Source: Scatavimonas merdipullorum
GTDB lineage: Bacteria > Bacillota > Clostridia > Oscillospirales > Acutalibacteraceae
DNA: 64,000 nucleotides
Direction of reading: 5' to 3'
Assembly: GCA_018712865.1 (NCBI GenBank)
Contig: DVGH01000034.1
Coordinates: 62,001-126,000, forward strand
The notes beneath the pieces were generated by a model. The model saw only the letters and a list, made by a program, of their open reading frames with translations, was not told the origin of the DNA and did not search any database. The position numbers and the translations under genes are program-made. Positions 25,949 to 35,349 of this stretch are shown piece by piece. Within the stretch, counting starts at the first letter, position 1. The number at the start of each line of letters is the position of its first letter.

Positions 25949-27235
25949 ATGACCTATCGGCAGGCTATCGATAAAATCAATTCTCTTCTGCGCTTTGGTT
26001 CGCGTCCCGGGCTTGACCGGATCACAAAGCTTTTGCAGCTTCTGGGAAATCCGCACAAGGGACTTTCCTGTGTCCATGTGGCAGGTACAAACGGCAAAGG
26101 CTCTGTCTGCGCACTGCTTTCCTCTGTACTGAAAAATGCAGGCTACAAAACGGGCTTGTTTATTTCCCCGTACGTGGTCGATTTTCGGGAGCGCATACAG
26201 ATCAACGGCTGTATGATCCCAGAAACGCAGCTAAGCGAAATAACCGAGCAAGTGCTGCCGTTTGTTGAGCAAATGGCAACACAAAATGAAATCATTACAG
26301 AATTTGAGTTGATTACCGCAATCGCTTTTTTATATTTCAAGCGCCAAAACTGCGATATCGTCGTATTGGAAACAGGCCTGGGCGGGCGCTTTGATTCTAC
26401 CAACGTAATCCAAACGCCGCTTTGTTCCGTCATTACCTCTATCGGTCTGGACCACACAGCTGTCCTGGGCGGCACGGTGGAGGAGATTGCGTTTGAAAAA
26501 AGCGGGATCATCAAGCCATACGGCAACACTGTTTTTTATCCGCAGCAGCCATCTGTCAACGCCGTAATTGAAAAAGCGGTAACAGAGCAAAAAAACACGC
26601 TTTTTTATGCAGACAATGTCCCGCTGTCACCCTTGGAAAGCACAATTGAAGGAACCACGCTGGACTACGGCGGGCAGCGCCTGCTGCTGCCGTTGATCGG
26701 CCGCCATCAAATCAAAAACGCCAAAACTGCTTTGCAAACACTGCAGGTCCTGCAAAAAAGCGGGATTCCCATAAGCGCCTCCTCCATTACAGACGGCTTT
26801 GCACAGGTGTTTTTGCCAGCAAGGATGGAACTTTTAAGCCGCCGCCCCGTTGTTTTACTTGATGGTTCACACAATCCGGACGGGCTTTTAGCGCTTGCCG
26901 ATGTCGTCCAAACCTATCTGCCCAATAAAAAAGCCGTATGCATTATGGGCATGCTGCGCGACAAGGACAGTATTTCATCCCTTTCCCACATAAGCGGGCT
27001 TTTTTCCACGCTGATCACCCTAACCCCGCAAAATCCACGGGCACTCCCTGCGCAAACACTTGCACAGGAGGCAAAAGCCTGTTTCCCAAATACGGTTGCA
27101 ATGGAGGATCCTGCACAGGCCATCGAAAAAGCGCTTTCGCTTGCCGGGGCCGACGGCGCAGTCGTATGCTGCGGCTCCCTGTATTTGGCCGCACAGCTGC
27201 GCCCTGTTTTACTTAAGACAGTAAATAGAAATTAA
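25949..27235 (+). CDS. folC: Folylpolyglutamate synthase / dihydrofolate synthase
   Basis: Mur-ligase-superfamily enzyme (428 aa) that adds glutamate to (dihydro)folate. ATP loop VAGTNGKGSVCALL, then ETGLGGRFDSTNV, TSIGLDHTAVLGGTVEEIA and the C-terminal LDGSHNPDGLLAL. It is the one intact Mur-superfamily ligase of the window and makes a good contrast to the broken Mur-like frame at 3250-3837. It ends 38 bp before the hairpin region ahead of spoIIAA. Confidence 0.94.
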   Translation: MTYRQAIDKINSLLRFGSRPGLDRITKLLQLLGNPHKGLSCVHVAGTNGKGSVCALLSSVLKNAGYKTGLFISPYVVDFRERIQINGCMIPETQLSEITEQVLPFVEQMATQNEIITEFELITAIAFLYFKRQNCDIVVLETGLGGRFDSTNVIQTPLCSVITSIGLDHTAVLGGTVEEIAFEKSGIIKPYGNTVFYPQQPSVNAVIEKAVTEQKNTLFYADNVPLSPLESTIEGTTLDYGGQRLLLPLIGRHQIKNAKTALQTLQVLQKSGIPISASSITDGFAQVFLPARMELLSRRPVVLLDGSHNPDGLLALADVVQTYLPNKKAVCIMGMLRDKDSISSLSHISGLFSTLITLTPQNPRALPAQTLAQEAKACFPNTVAMEDPAQAIEKALSLAGADGAVVCCGSLYLAAQLRPVLLKTVNRN

Positions 27236-27275
27236 TTCAAAAATATGACAACCATATTCGATAAAAAATTTTTAT

Positions 27276-27310
27276 AAAATCATCTATTATTACTATCAGT
27301 AGATGATTTT
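27276..27310 (+). repeat. Hairpin sharing its arms with the downstream terminator
   Basis: AAAATCATCTA (27276-27286) and TAGATGATTTT (27300-27310) form a perfect 11-bp stem. The same arm sequence recurs in the terminator at 27367-27400, and a third hairpin (CCTTTCT 27333-27339 / AGAAAGG 27354-27360) lies between. Confidence 0.7.
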
Positions 27311-27366
27311 ACTACGGAACAAAAAAACAACTCCTTTCTACAACCGGCTTTTCAGAAAGGGCGCTG

Positions 27367-27400
27367 AAAATCATCTATCCACAGGATAGGTGATTTTTTT
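27367..27400 (+). terminator. folC operon terminator
   Basis: Stem AAAATCATCTATCC / GGATAGGTGATTTT (one G-U pair) with a 3-base loop, ending in T7. A TATAAT at 27431-27436 downstream is a possible -10 for the spoIIA operon; no clear -35 or SigH box was found. Confidence 0.8.
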
Positions 27401-27492
27401 ATTTTTTCAGGTTTTTTTGTATTTCCCATGTATAATCTGCGTATTTTGGGGAATTTTAAAAAAATATGTAAATGTGAATCGGGGAATGTAAA

Positions 27493-27834
27493 ATGAATGT
27501 ACAGCTTAGCTGTTCCAAAGGCGAGCTTACCGCCCTATTGCGCGGCGAAATTGACCATCATACAGCGCGCGAAATTCGAAAAGCGATCGACAGCGACATA
27601 GAACGCCTGCATCCATCCCTTTTAAAACTGGATTTTTCAAATGTCCAGTTTATGGACAGCTCGGCCATTGGCTTAATCATGGGGCGCTTCCGTCTGATGC
27701 AGCTGACCGGAGGCTACGTAAAGGTCATTAACGTCCCACCGCATTTAAAACGCCTGATCGAGCTTTCCGGCGTGGGTGCTCTGGGCGTTTTGGAGTATAA
27801 GGGAAAAACAAAAGGAAAGGAAGTGCAAAAATGA
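27493..27834 (+). CDS. spoIIAA: Anti-sigma F factor antagonist SpoIIAA
   Basis: 113-residue STAS-domain protein. Dephosphorylated SpoIIAA displaces SigF from SpoIIAB in the forespore. The phosphorylated serine lies in FMDSSAIGLIMGR (about residue 58), and the N-terminus has the typical GEIDHHTA strand-helix. GGGGAATG precedes the ATG, and the stop overlaps the spoIIAB start (ATGA). Confidence 0.95.
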   Translation: MNVQLSCSKGELTALLRGEIDHHTAREIRKAIDSDIERLHPSLLKLDFSNVQFMDSSAIGLIMGRFRLMQLTGGYVKVINVPPHLKRLIELSGVGALGVLEYKGKTKGKEVQK

Positions 27835-28274
27835 AGCCGATCAATGAAATGAAGCTGAGCTTCTTAAGCCGCAGTGCAAACGAAAGCTTTGCAAGAGCAG
27901 CAGTTTCCGCATTCATTTTACAGCTGGACCCCACAATTGGGGAAATGGCAGATATCAAAACTGCCGTATCAGAAGCTGTCACAAATTGCATTGTCCATGC
28001 ATATGCCGGTACGTCAGGGATTATATACATAACGGCGCAAATTTTTGAAAAAGGCAAGGTCGTTATTCGGGTGCGTGATAAAGGCTGCGGCATTGCGGAC
28101 ATCGAACAGGCGATGAAGCCGCTTTTCACAACCGGCGGCGATGAACGGGCAGGGCTTGGGTTTGCAGTCATGACAAGCTTTACGGACAAGTTAAAGGTTA
28201 CCTCCGCCCCACAAAAGGGCACAACCGTAACCATGACAAAATTTCTGTCGCAGGATGTACAGCAAAATGCCTGA
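27831..28274 (+). CDS. spoIIAB: Anti-sigma F factor and SpoIIAA kinase SpoIIAB
   Basis: 147-residue GHKL kinase. N box AVSEAVTNCIVHAY, G1 box VRDKGCGIADIEQA and G2 region ERAGLGFAVM are present. It holds SigF inactive before asymmetric division completes and phosphorylates SpoIIAA. It overlaps spoIIAA and sigF, so the three are translated in a coupled way, as in other spore formers. Confidence 0.95.
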   Translation: MKPINEMKLSFLSRSANESFARAAVSAFILQLDPTIGEMADIKTAVSEAVTNCIVHAYAGTSGIIYITAQIFEKGKVVIRVRDKGCGIADIEQAMKPLFTTGGDERAGLGFAVMTSFTDKLKVTSAPQKGTTVTMTKFLSQDVQQNA

Positions 28275-28932
28275 AACTGTTGAAAAATCCTGTATCATAC
28301 AGGAAAACCTTGGGCTGGTTCACGCCTGCGCAAAACGCTTCAAAGGCAGAGGCATAGAATACGACGACCTGTACAGCGCCGGGTGCCTGGGGCTTGTAAA
28401 AGCAGCCGGCCATTTCGACAGTACGCGTGGGTTCCAGTTTTCAACCTATGCCGTCCCCGTCATTTTAGGGGAGATCCGGCGCCTGTTTCGCGACGGCGGA
28501 ACGGTCAAGGTCAGTCGCAGCTTAAAAGAGCTTTCGTTAAAGGCAAGCCGGGCTTGTACGGCTTTTATTGCAGAACACGGCAGGGAGCCCACCATCAACG
28601 AATTGGCCTCTCTTTTAAACATTGAACCACAGCAGGCGGCAGAAGCCCTAAACGCCGCTGCCAGGCCTGTTTCCCTTTCTGCCGATGAGGAAAACGGCGG
28701 TGGACAGCTGGACATCCCCACAGACGCGCCGGAAGAACGCCTGACAGAGCTGCTCTCTTTAAAGCAGGTTCTCCATGAGCTAAATGAACAGGACCGCATG
28801 CTGATTACCCTGCGTTTTTTTAAAAACCAAACACAAACGCAAACCGCACAGGCACTTTCCATGACACAGGTACAGGTTTCCCGCAGGGAAAAGAAAATCC
28901 TCCTGCTTCTGCGGGAAAAGCTTGCCGTTTAA
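28255..28932 (+). CDS. sigF: Forespore sigma factor SigF (SpoIIAC)
   Basis: 225-residue sigma-70-family factor with region 2 (GIEYDDLYSAGCLGLVKAAGHFD, quoted in part; DDLYSAGCLGLVKAA), QFSTYAVPVILGEIRR, region 3 (SLKELSLKAS) and region 4 (TQTAQALSMTQVQVSR). Two in-frame ATGs, 28255 and 28267, are possible; AGGATG lies about 10 bases before the second. A strong terminator follows. Confidence 0.95.
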   Translation: MYSKMPETVEKSCIIQENLGLVHACAKRFKGRGIEYDDLYSAGCLGLVKAAGHFDSTRGFQFSTYAVPVILGEIRRLFRDGGTVKVSRSLKELSLKASRACTAFIAEHGREPTINELASLLNIEPQQAAEALNAAARPVSLSADEENGGGQLDIPTDAPEERLTELLSLKQVLHELNEQDRMLITLRFFKNQTQTQTAQALSMTQVQVSRREKKILLLLREKLAV

Positions 28933-28940
28933 TTTTTATA

Positions 28941-28986
28941 AAAAGGGCCTCCCGGCGCTGATACTTGCGCCGGGAGGCCCTTTTTT
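28941..28986. terminator. Bidirectional terminator between sigF and metA
   Basis: 18-bp stem AAAAGGGCCTCCCGGCGC with its complement around an 8-base loop, with T-runs on both strands. It ends both convergent units. Confidence 0.95.
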
Positions 28987-28988
28987 CG

Positions 28989-29918
28989 CTATACAAACAT
29001 CTTTTTTAAATCTTCCAGATCGTACGGCGTCTGCTGGTACACATAGTAATTCAGCCAGTTGGTATAAAGCAGCGTCGCATTGCTGCGCCACGTCATCGGC
29101 GGTGTTGCAGAAGGGTCGTCGTTTCTGAAGTAATTATAGGGGACCTGTGGGTTTAACCCCTTATTGACATCCCTGAAATACTCCGTTGCCAGCGTATTGC
29201 GGTCATATTCTGCATGTCCCATCACAAAAAACTGGCGTCCGTTTTTGTTACATACAACGGACACCCCAGCCATACGGGACGTAGCCAGGATCTCAAGCTC
29301 CGGATGCTGCTCCACATCCTCTCTTAAAACGCCTGTATACCGCGAATGCGGAAGCGCAAACCGATCGTCAAACCCGCGCATAAGCGGGTGATTGGGGTTT
29401 AACACACGGTGGCTGTATATACCGCTGATCTTTCCGTCCAGCTCATACTTTGGAACACCAAAATGGTAATAAAGCCCCGCCTGCGCGCCCCAACAGATGT
29501 GGAATGTGGAATACACGTTCTTTTTGCTCCACTGCATAATCAGGCACAGTTCTTCCCAGTAATCCACCTGCTCAAACGGCAGCAGCTCCACAGGCGCGCC
29601 CGTTATAATCATCCCGTCAAATTTCTGATCTTTGATTTCTTCAAATGTTTTATAAAAGGTTGTCAAATGGCGCTGGGAGGTATTTTTAGATACATGTGTG
29701 GCCATCTGCAAAAGCTCTATATCCACCTGCAATGGACTGTTGCCCAAAAGGCGCAAAAGCTGCGTCTCTGTTTCGACCTTTGTAGGCATAAGGTTTAAAA
29801 TCACAATTTTTAAAGGACGGATATCCTGCATCATCGCCCGTTCAAGCGGCATGACAAATATGTTTTCCGACTCCAGTATCTTTCTGGCCGGCAAGTCGCT
29901 TTGAATCCTGATGGGCAT
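28989..29918 (-). CDS. metA: MetA-type homoserine O-acyltransferase, predicted acetyl-specific
   Basis: 309-residue enzyme of methionine synthesis that activates homoserine. Nucleophile Cys142 lies in HICWGAQAGLYYHFG, and the catalytic His and Glu in MGHAEYD. Position 111 is Glu (GAPVELLPF); in this family Glu at 111 goes with acetyl-CoA and Gly with succinyl-CoA, so acetylation is predicted. It follows proS by 63 bp on the same strand. Confidence 0.93.
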   Translation of the reverse strand: MPIRIQSDLPARKILESENIFVMPLERAMMQDIRPLKIVILNLMPTKVETETQLLRLLGNSPLQVDIELLQMATHVSKNTSQRHLTTFYKTFEEIKDQKFDGMIITGAPVELLPFEQVDYWEELCLIMQWSKKNVYSTFHICWGAQAGLYYHFGVPKYELDGKISGIYSHRVLNPNHPLMRGFDDRFALPHSRYTGVLREDVEQHPELEILATSRMAGVSVVCNKNGRQFFVMGHAEYDRNTLATEYFRDVNKGLNPQVPYNYFRNDDPSATPPMTWRSNATLLYTNWLNYYVYQQTPYDLEDLKKMFV

Positions 29919-29981
29919 CCAAAACCCCCTCCTTTCGCGCTTTACTTTTTCTTTGAATACCGTATTGGCCTGCTTGTGCTA

Positions 29982-31424
29982 TCAATAGGCCTTTCCCCAC
30001 ATAACCATACATTTTGCGGGCTTCCCGCAGCAAACACAGGTGTCGGAAATATGCTCCTGCGCAAAAGGAATACAGCGTGACCCTACGCCCGTTTTTTCTT
30101 TTACGCCATCCTCACAGGCTTCGCTGCCGCACCACATGGCCTTAACAAACCCGTCGCCTTTTTCTGCAAGCGCCTGGATGATTTCATCCATCGTTTTGCA
30201 GGTATATGTCCTTCTTTCCCTGTTTTCCAGCGCCTTTTGATAAAGCCCACTATGTACTTGCGCAAGCTTTTCCTGCACGGCGCTTTCCAGCTCATCCAAA
30301 GAAACGACTGTCTTTTCACGGTTATGGCGGGTTACCAGCACGCATTGGTTATTTTCTATGTCGCGCGGGCCAAGCTCTACGCGCACAGGCACGCCCTTCA
30401 TTTCATATTCAGAAAATTTCCATCCCGGGCTGTTATCGCTGTCGTCAAGCTTCACGCGCACGCTCTTTTCCAGGCGGGTTTTCAGCTGCGCCGCCTTTTC
30501 TAAAACGCCCGGCTTATGTTGGGCAATCGGTATAATTACCGCCTGAATCGGCGCTACGGCAGGCGGCAATACAAGCCCGCTGTCGTCGCCGTGCGTCATA
30601 ATAATCCCGCCAATCAGCCGCGTAGAAACACCCCACGAAGTCTGGAACGGATACGCCTGTTTATTTTCCTTGTTGGTATAGGTAATCTCAAAGGCTTTTG
30701 CAAACCCGTCGCCAAAATTATGCGACGTACCGGCCTGCAGCGCCTTTCCGTCATGCATAAGCGCTTCTATGGCGTAGGTGGCCTCTGCGCCTGCAAATTT
30801 GTCGCTGTCTGTCTTTCTGCCTTTAATAACCGGCATTGCCAGTGTATTTTCACAAAAATCGGCATATATCCCCAGCATGCGCTCTGTTTCCTCTTGCGCT
30901 TCCTGCGCAGTGGCATGGATGGTATGTCCTTCCTGCCATAAAAATTCCCTGCTGCGCAAAAAAGGACGCGTTGTCTTCTCCCAGCGCACAACGCTTACCC
31001 ACTGGTTATAAAGCTTGGGCAAATCGCGCCAGCTTTGTATAATATTCGCATAATGCTCGCAAAACAGCGTTTCAGACGTGGGCCGCACGCAAAGCCGGTC
31101 TTCCAGCTTTTCGTCGCCGCCGTGCGTAACCCAGGCTACCTCCGGGGCAAAGCCCTCAACGTGGTCCTTTTCCTTTTGCAGCAGACTTTCCGGAATAAAC
31201 ATGGGCATACACACGTTTTCATGCCCCGTAGCTTTAAACATGCCGTCAAGAATATGCTGTATATTTTCCCATATCGCATAGCCGTAAGGGCGTATAACCA
31301 TACAGCCTTTTACGCTTGTATACTCAATCAACTCCGCCTTTTTTACAATATCGGTATACCATTTTGCAAAATCCTCTTCCATAGAAGTAATAGATTCCAC
31401 CATTTTCTTTTCTGCCATTTTCAT
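29982..31424 (-). CDS. proS: Prolyl-tRNA synthetase, archaeal/eukaryote-like type
   Basis: 480-residue class II synthetase. RPTSETLFCEHY, WEKTTRPFLRSREFLWQEGHT (quoted in part) and the C-terminal zinc-type domain with CGSEACEDG, CVCC and a terminal MWGKAY ending in Tyr mark the short type without the bacterial editing insert. No T-box leader (the AGGGTGGNACC core) was found upstream. AAAGGGCAG precedes the ATG. Confidence 0.95.
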   Translation of the reverse strand: MKMAEKKMVESITSMEEDFAKWYTDIVKKAELIEYTSVKGCMVIRPYGYAIWENIQHILDGMFKATGHENVCMPMFIPESLLQKEKDHVEGFAPEVAWVTHGGDEKLEDRLCVRPTSETLFCEHYANIIQSWRDLPKLYNQWVSVVRWEKTTRPFLRSREFLWQEGHTIHATAQEAQEETERMLGIYADFCENTLAMPVIKGRKTDSDKFAGAEATYAIEALMHDGKALQAGTSHNFGDGFAKAFEITYTNKENKQAYPFQTSWGVSTRLIGGIIMTHGDDSGLVLPPAVAPIQAVIIPIAQHKPGVLEKAAQLKTRLEKSVRVKLDDSDNSPGWKFSEYEMKGVPVRVELGPRDIENNQCVLVTRHNREKTVVSLDELESAVQEKLAQVHSGLYQKALENRERRTYTCKTMDEIIQALAEKGDGFVKAMWCGSEACEDGVKEKTGVGSRCIPFAQEHISDTCVCCGKPAKCMVMWGKAY

Positions 31425-31876
31425 CTGCCCTTTCGTTGTACGTCGGTTTAAAACGCCGCAATATTTGTATTATATCGGATTTCCCGTTCTTTTTCAATAT
31501 ATAAATCCAACCTTCCCTTGCTTTCCTATACTTATCAAACCTATTTTTATCTAATGTGTTTTTATAAATTCAATTTTTCCATATTTTTCTTGCAGTTATT
31601 ATTTTATACATTTTTTATATGTCAAAATTCACTATATATTTTTTACTCATTTTACTATGTATAAGACAAAAAATAACAAAAAAATGCACAAAATTTGCAT
31701 ATCAATATCGTTTACATTATGTACAATGAACATATAGGCTACATTTTTCTGGTTGCCTATACAAAAATACGCATATATTTCATAGTCAAAAACTGATTTT
31801 TGCTGGCCTTAGATCACAATGGAATATAGAAAGCGTATAAAAACAAATTTTTTGGGGATGAAAAGAGGTTGTAAGG
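31425..31876. other. AT-rich intergenic stretch between divergent proS and phosphatase
   Basis: About 450 bp, strongly AT-rich, no gene of any credible length. A TACAAT (31722-31727) preceded by TATCAA 17 bp upstream is a weak candidate promoter for the phosphatase. Confidence 0.6.
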
Positions 31877-34800
31877 ATGAAAACATGGAAAAGGGTGGTA
31901 TCGTCACTTCTGACATTTCTGATCGTGCTAAGCATGTTCACGATCTGTACATTGGCGGCAGCAGCACAAACACCTGGACTCAACATCGGGAAACTGTATT
32001 TTAACAATACAGAAAATTGGGAACAGGTTTTAGCGTGTTTGCTGATGTCCGATGGAGAAACCTCCGTACAAGCCACACAAGCGCAAAGCAATGAATCCGT
32101 ATTTTACGTAGAAATTGCTGAAAGTGTGGACGGTGTGTATTTTTATGATGGCAACACGCAACGTACACAAACCATCACCGATTTTACTGACGGCCAAATC
32201 TTTATACCAGACGGTGGTACTCAGCAAGAAAACGGAAATATATTCTTTAGCGGCACACTGGAACAATACGCTGTAAAAAACGTCATATTTATGATTGGCG
32301 ACGGTATGGGGTCAGAACAAATCAAGGCAGGTAGCATCTATAAAGGTGAAACGTTGCACATGCAACAAATGCCATACAGCACTATGGTCACCACTTATTC
32401 CAACAGCGGCATCACAGACAGCGCTGCCGCGGCTACAGCTCTTGCCACCGGTTATAAAACAGCTAATAACATGGTCGGCATGCTCGAAGATGGTACGAAA
32501 GTTGAAAATCTTGTAGAATTTTCAAAAGCCAGAGGCCTTAAAACCGGCGTAATTGCAACCCAGGTAACGCCGCATGCAACACCCGCAGGTTTTACCGCAC
32601 ACGTTTCAGCCAGATATTCTTATAATTCGATTGCGGCGCAGCAACTTACACAACAGCTGGATCTTCTGTTCGGCGGCGGTTCCTCTTACTTTGATACAAG
32701 GACGGAAGCCATTGAGGCCAACAATTATATATGGATCAAGGATCTCAGCGAGATCGCGTCTGTTCCAGCTGATAAAAACGTTCTGGGGACATTTTCCACG
32801 TCCTATATTACAGCGGACGATGAACCTCATCTGAAAGATATGACCGCCGCGGGGTTGGAGCGTTTATCAAATGAAAATGGCTTTTTTACCATGATTGAGG
32901 GTTCCGACATAGATTCTTATGCGCACAAAAACGATATGGATAAAATGCTTAAGGAGTTAATCGTCTTCGACGACGCAGTTGAAGTTGCACAGAAATATGT
33001 AGAAGATCATCCCGACACGCTGTTAATCGTAACAGCAGACCATGAAACGGGCGGATTAAAAATTCCTGACAACGCAACGACAGAAGACCTGACTGACAAT
33101 CTGTTCACAACCGGAAATCATACAGGCGCCGACGTCCCGGTATTTGCAAGCGGCGCAAGGGCATGGGAACTTTGCAGCGAACCTATCATAGATAACACGG
33201 AAATTCATGATTTTATTGCGGATGCCATAGAGGAAAGCTATGGCTATGCACCACCCAAGGATTTTACAAATTACGACGCAAGGAAGATCTTTTTAGAATT
33301 GCCTGAAAGCTGGGAAGCTCCATTTGCTTATACCGAGGGTGCTATTTCTTTAGGAGAATTTCCCGGAGTAGAAATGACACATGAGGAAGACAATATTTAT
33401 TCTATTTTGCTGCGGGATTACGACGGAAATACGGCCCCAGAAGATCTGTATATTCCGGGTGATGTAAACGGCAATGGAACAGTCACCATACAAGATGTAT
33501 TAGATATACAAAAATATTTATCACGTTTAATAACATTTAACGATGACGCACAGCTTGCTGCAGATATAAATTGCGACGGTAGCATCACCATCGAGGACGT
33601 ACTGGAGATACAAGAATACCTTGCAAAAGAAGAAAACATATATAACATTGGTACACAGGTATTAAAGCCTGGCGTTGCCGGTCTGTCTATCATATTTAGC
33701 AGCCAAAACGGATATCAAACAGAAAAAATTCCGTTTGCAGGTTTTTATAAAAAATATACCATTACGAACAATGAACAGACACAGACTGCCACAGGCGTAT
33801 GGGAGGACTACACCCCTACATTTGGATCTGTCTATTTTGAAAAACCAGAATCCTGGGAAAACGCTTACTTCTATACATGGGGCGATGCATATTTTGGCGT
33901 ATGGCCTGGTACAAAGATGCAGCAGGTAGAAGATAATATTTATTCCATTACTATTTCGGCAGATGATGTTTTGGAAACCACCTTAGAATTCAGTCTGGTC
34001 TTTAGCGATGGAAATACATACCAAACAATAGATATAGATTTTGCTGGACTCAATAAAATTTATAAGATTTTTGGCGGCGAAAATTCTAAAAAAGCGTACG
34101 GAAGTTGGTTTGATTACGATAGCAACAGCGGTGACGATCCAGATCCTGGAAACCCAATGACCATTTATCTGAAAGATGAAACCTCCTGGGATATTACAAC
34201 AGATGACGCAATTATATCCGTTCAATGCGACAACGGGGATATGATCCCAATGACCTATCTTGGCTCTAAAATATGGTCTGCAACTGTCACAGATAATTAT
34301 AAGGGTATTGTGTTTACAAGAAGCAATCCCAAGGACGGCGTTGTTTGGAATGCATTTTGTCCTGCCACAGCACGGGAAGAAAACGATATGTATTGTGTTA
34401 CAGGCAGTACAACTGGCTATTGGGACAAATTTGACGGCATAGTGGAACCTACCGATCCCACCGATCCGACAGACCCCACAGAACCATTCGATCCAAATCA
34501 AGACGACTCTAAAGAATTTGAAGATGTACCCAAAAAAGAAATTTACCTTAAAGATGAAACCAGCTGGGGTATCCATTCTGACGATCCCGTTATTTTTGCA
34601 CAGTGCGGCAGCAAAAAAATTATAGCCACCCCAAACGAAGACAACACCGTTTGGACAGCAAGCGTACCGCAGGATTGGGATCTGGTTATTTTCAACAGAG
34701 TTGATCGCGATTCCGGCAGAGTGTGGAACAGCTTTCCAAAAACACCTGTAAGCATGGGCGAGAATAATATGTATGTTGCCACCTCCAGCTCTGAGGGTGC

Positions 34801-35326
34801 TTGGACAAAATACGAGCCTGCTCCTCCTGGAGAGGAAAGAGAAATTACTGTTTACTTTAAAAATATGCGTGGCACAGAATACTATATACCTCAGGTAATG
34901 ATCAACGCGGAAGTATTTGACATGAAACTTTTGGATAATAACACCGACTTAGGCACACTTGAAGCATCCGCCGATCAAACAGGGGGCTGGTATGCTTACA
35001 CCTTTACCACCACACAGGAAACAGTAAATGTAACTTTTTCTAACTCATCCAATAAATACAATATGACCGCAGAGATAAGCACAGACGCATGGTTTTCAAA
35101 CAAACGTTACGATTATACAAAAGACGAAAATCTCGTAGACTATACTGCACTACACCATGCGATCGTACAGGCGCAAAAAGAAGTTTCTCCCACAGACACT
35201 CTGCTAGACGCATTAAGCGAAGCTCTTACGGTCTACAATTCCACATCTTATTCTGACAAAGTAACCGTCGACCAAGACGCAGTAAACACTGCCGAACAAA
35301 CGCTTACTGCTATACTAAACAATTAA
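31877..35326 (+). CDS. Secreted alkaline phosphatase with starch-binding-like modules and internal dockerin
   Basis: 1149 aa. Signal peptide about 1-30 (LTFLIVLSMFTICTLAAAAQ). A module at about 35-130 (KLYFNNTENWEQV) precedes the alkaline phosphatase domain (about 133-455): IGDGMGSEQ, nucleophile Ser in TDSAAAATALATG (near 180), MIEGSDIDSYAHKND, TADHETGGL and GNHTGADVPVFASG. Next are modules that look CBM26-like (about 470-525 and 603-642, with a dockerin between; 651-748), a PTDP-type linker, two near-identical YLKDETSW modules (about 762-855, 889-980), another module, and a FIVAR-like C-terminus (about 1089-1149). The dockerin (about 528-585) has two Ca-type repeats (GDVNGNGTVTIQDVLDIQ; DINCDGSITIEDVLEIQ). 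No LPXTG is seen. Substrate and attachment site are not known. Confidence 0.88.
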   Translation: MKTWKRVVSSLLTFLIVLSMFTICTLAAAAQTPGLNIGKLYFNNTENWEQVLACLLMSDGETSVQATQAQSNESVFYVEIAESVDGVYFYDGNTQRTQTITDFTDGQIFIPDGGTQQENGNIFFSGTLEQYAVKNVIFMIGDGMGSEQIKAGSIYKGETLHMQQMPYSTMVTTYSNSGITDSAAAATALATGYKTANNMVGMLEDGTKVENLVEFSKARGLKTGVIATQVTPHATPAGFTAHVSARYSYNSIAAQQLTQQLDLLFGGGSSYFDTRTEAIEANNYIWIKDLSEIASVPADKNVLGTFSTSYITADDEPHLKDMTAAGLERLSNENGFFTMIEGSDIDSYAHKNDMDKMLKELIVFDDAVEVAQKYVEDHPDTLLIVTADHETGGLKIPDNATTEDLTDNLFTTGNHTGADVPVFASGARAWELCSEPIIDNTEIHDFIADAIEESYGYAPPKDFTNYDARKIFLELPESWEAPFAYTEGAISLGEFPGVEMTHEEDNIYSILLRDYDGNTAPEDLYIPGDVNGNGTVTIQDVLDIQKYLSRLITFNDDAQLAADINCDGSITIEDVLEIQEYLAKEENIYNIGTQVLKPGVAGLSIIFSSQNGYQTEKIPFAGFYKKYTITNNEQTQTATGVWEDYTPTFGSVYFEKPESWENAYFYTWGDAYFGVWPGTKMQQVEDNIYSITISADDVLETTLEFSLVFSDGNTYQTIDIDFAGLNKIYKIFGGENSKKAYGSWFDYDSNSGDDPDPGNPMTIYLKDETSWDITTDDAIISVQCDNGDMIPMTYLGSKIWSATVTDNYKGIVFTRSNPKDGVVWNAFCPATAREENDMYCVTGSTTGYWDKFDGIVEPTDPTDPTDPTEPFDPNQDDSKEFEDVPKKEIYLKDETSWGIHSDDPVIFAQCGSKKIIATPNEDNTVWTASVPQDWDLVIFNRVDRDSGRVWNSFPKTPVSMGENNMYVATSSSEGAWTKYEPAPPGEEREITVYFKNMRGTEYYIPQVMINAEVFDMKLLDNNTDLGTLEASADQTGGWYAYTFTTTQETVNVTFSNSSNKYNMTAEISTDAWFSNKRYDYTKDENLVDYTALHHAIVQAQKEVSPTDTLLDALSEALTVYNSTSYSDKVTVDQDAVNTAEQTLTAILNN

Positions 35327-35349
35327 TGTGCAAATCTAAACCATAACCA

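Noticed and set aside
31425..31876. T-box or other riboswitch before proS
   Set aside because: The AGGGTGGNACCGCG core and any obvious structured leader are absent; the region is simple AT-rich DNA.
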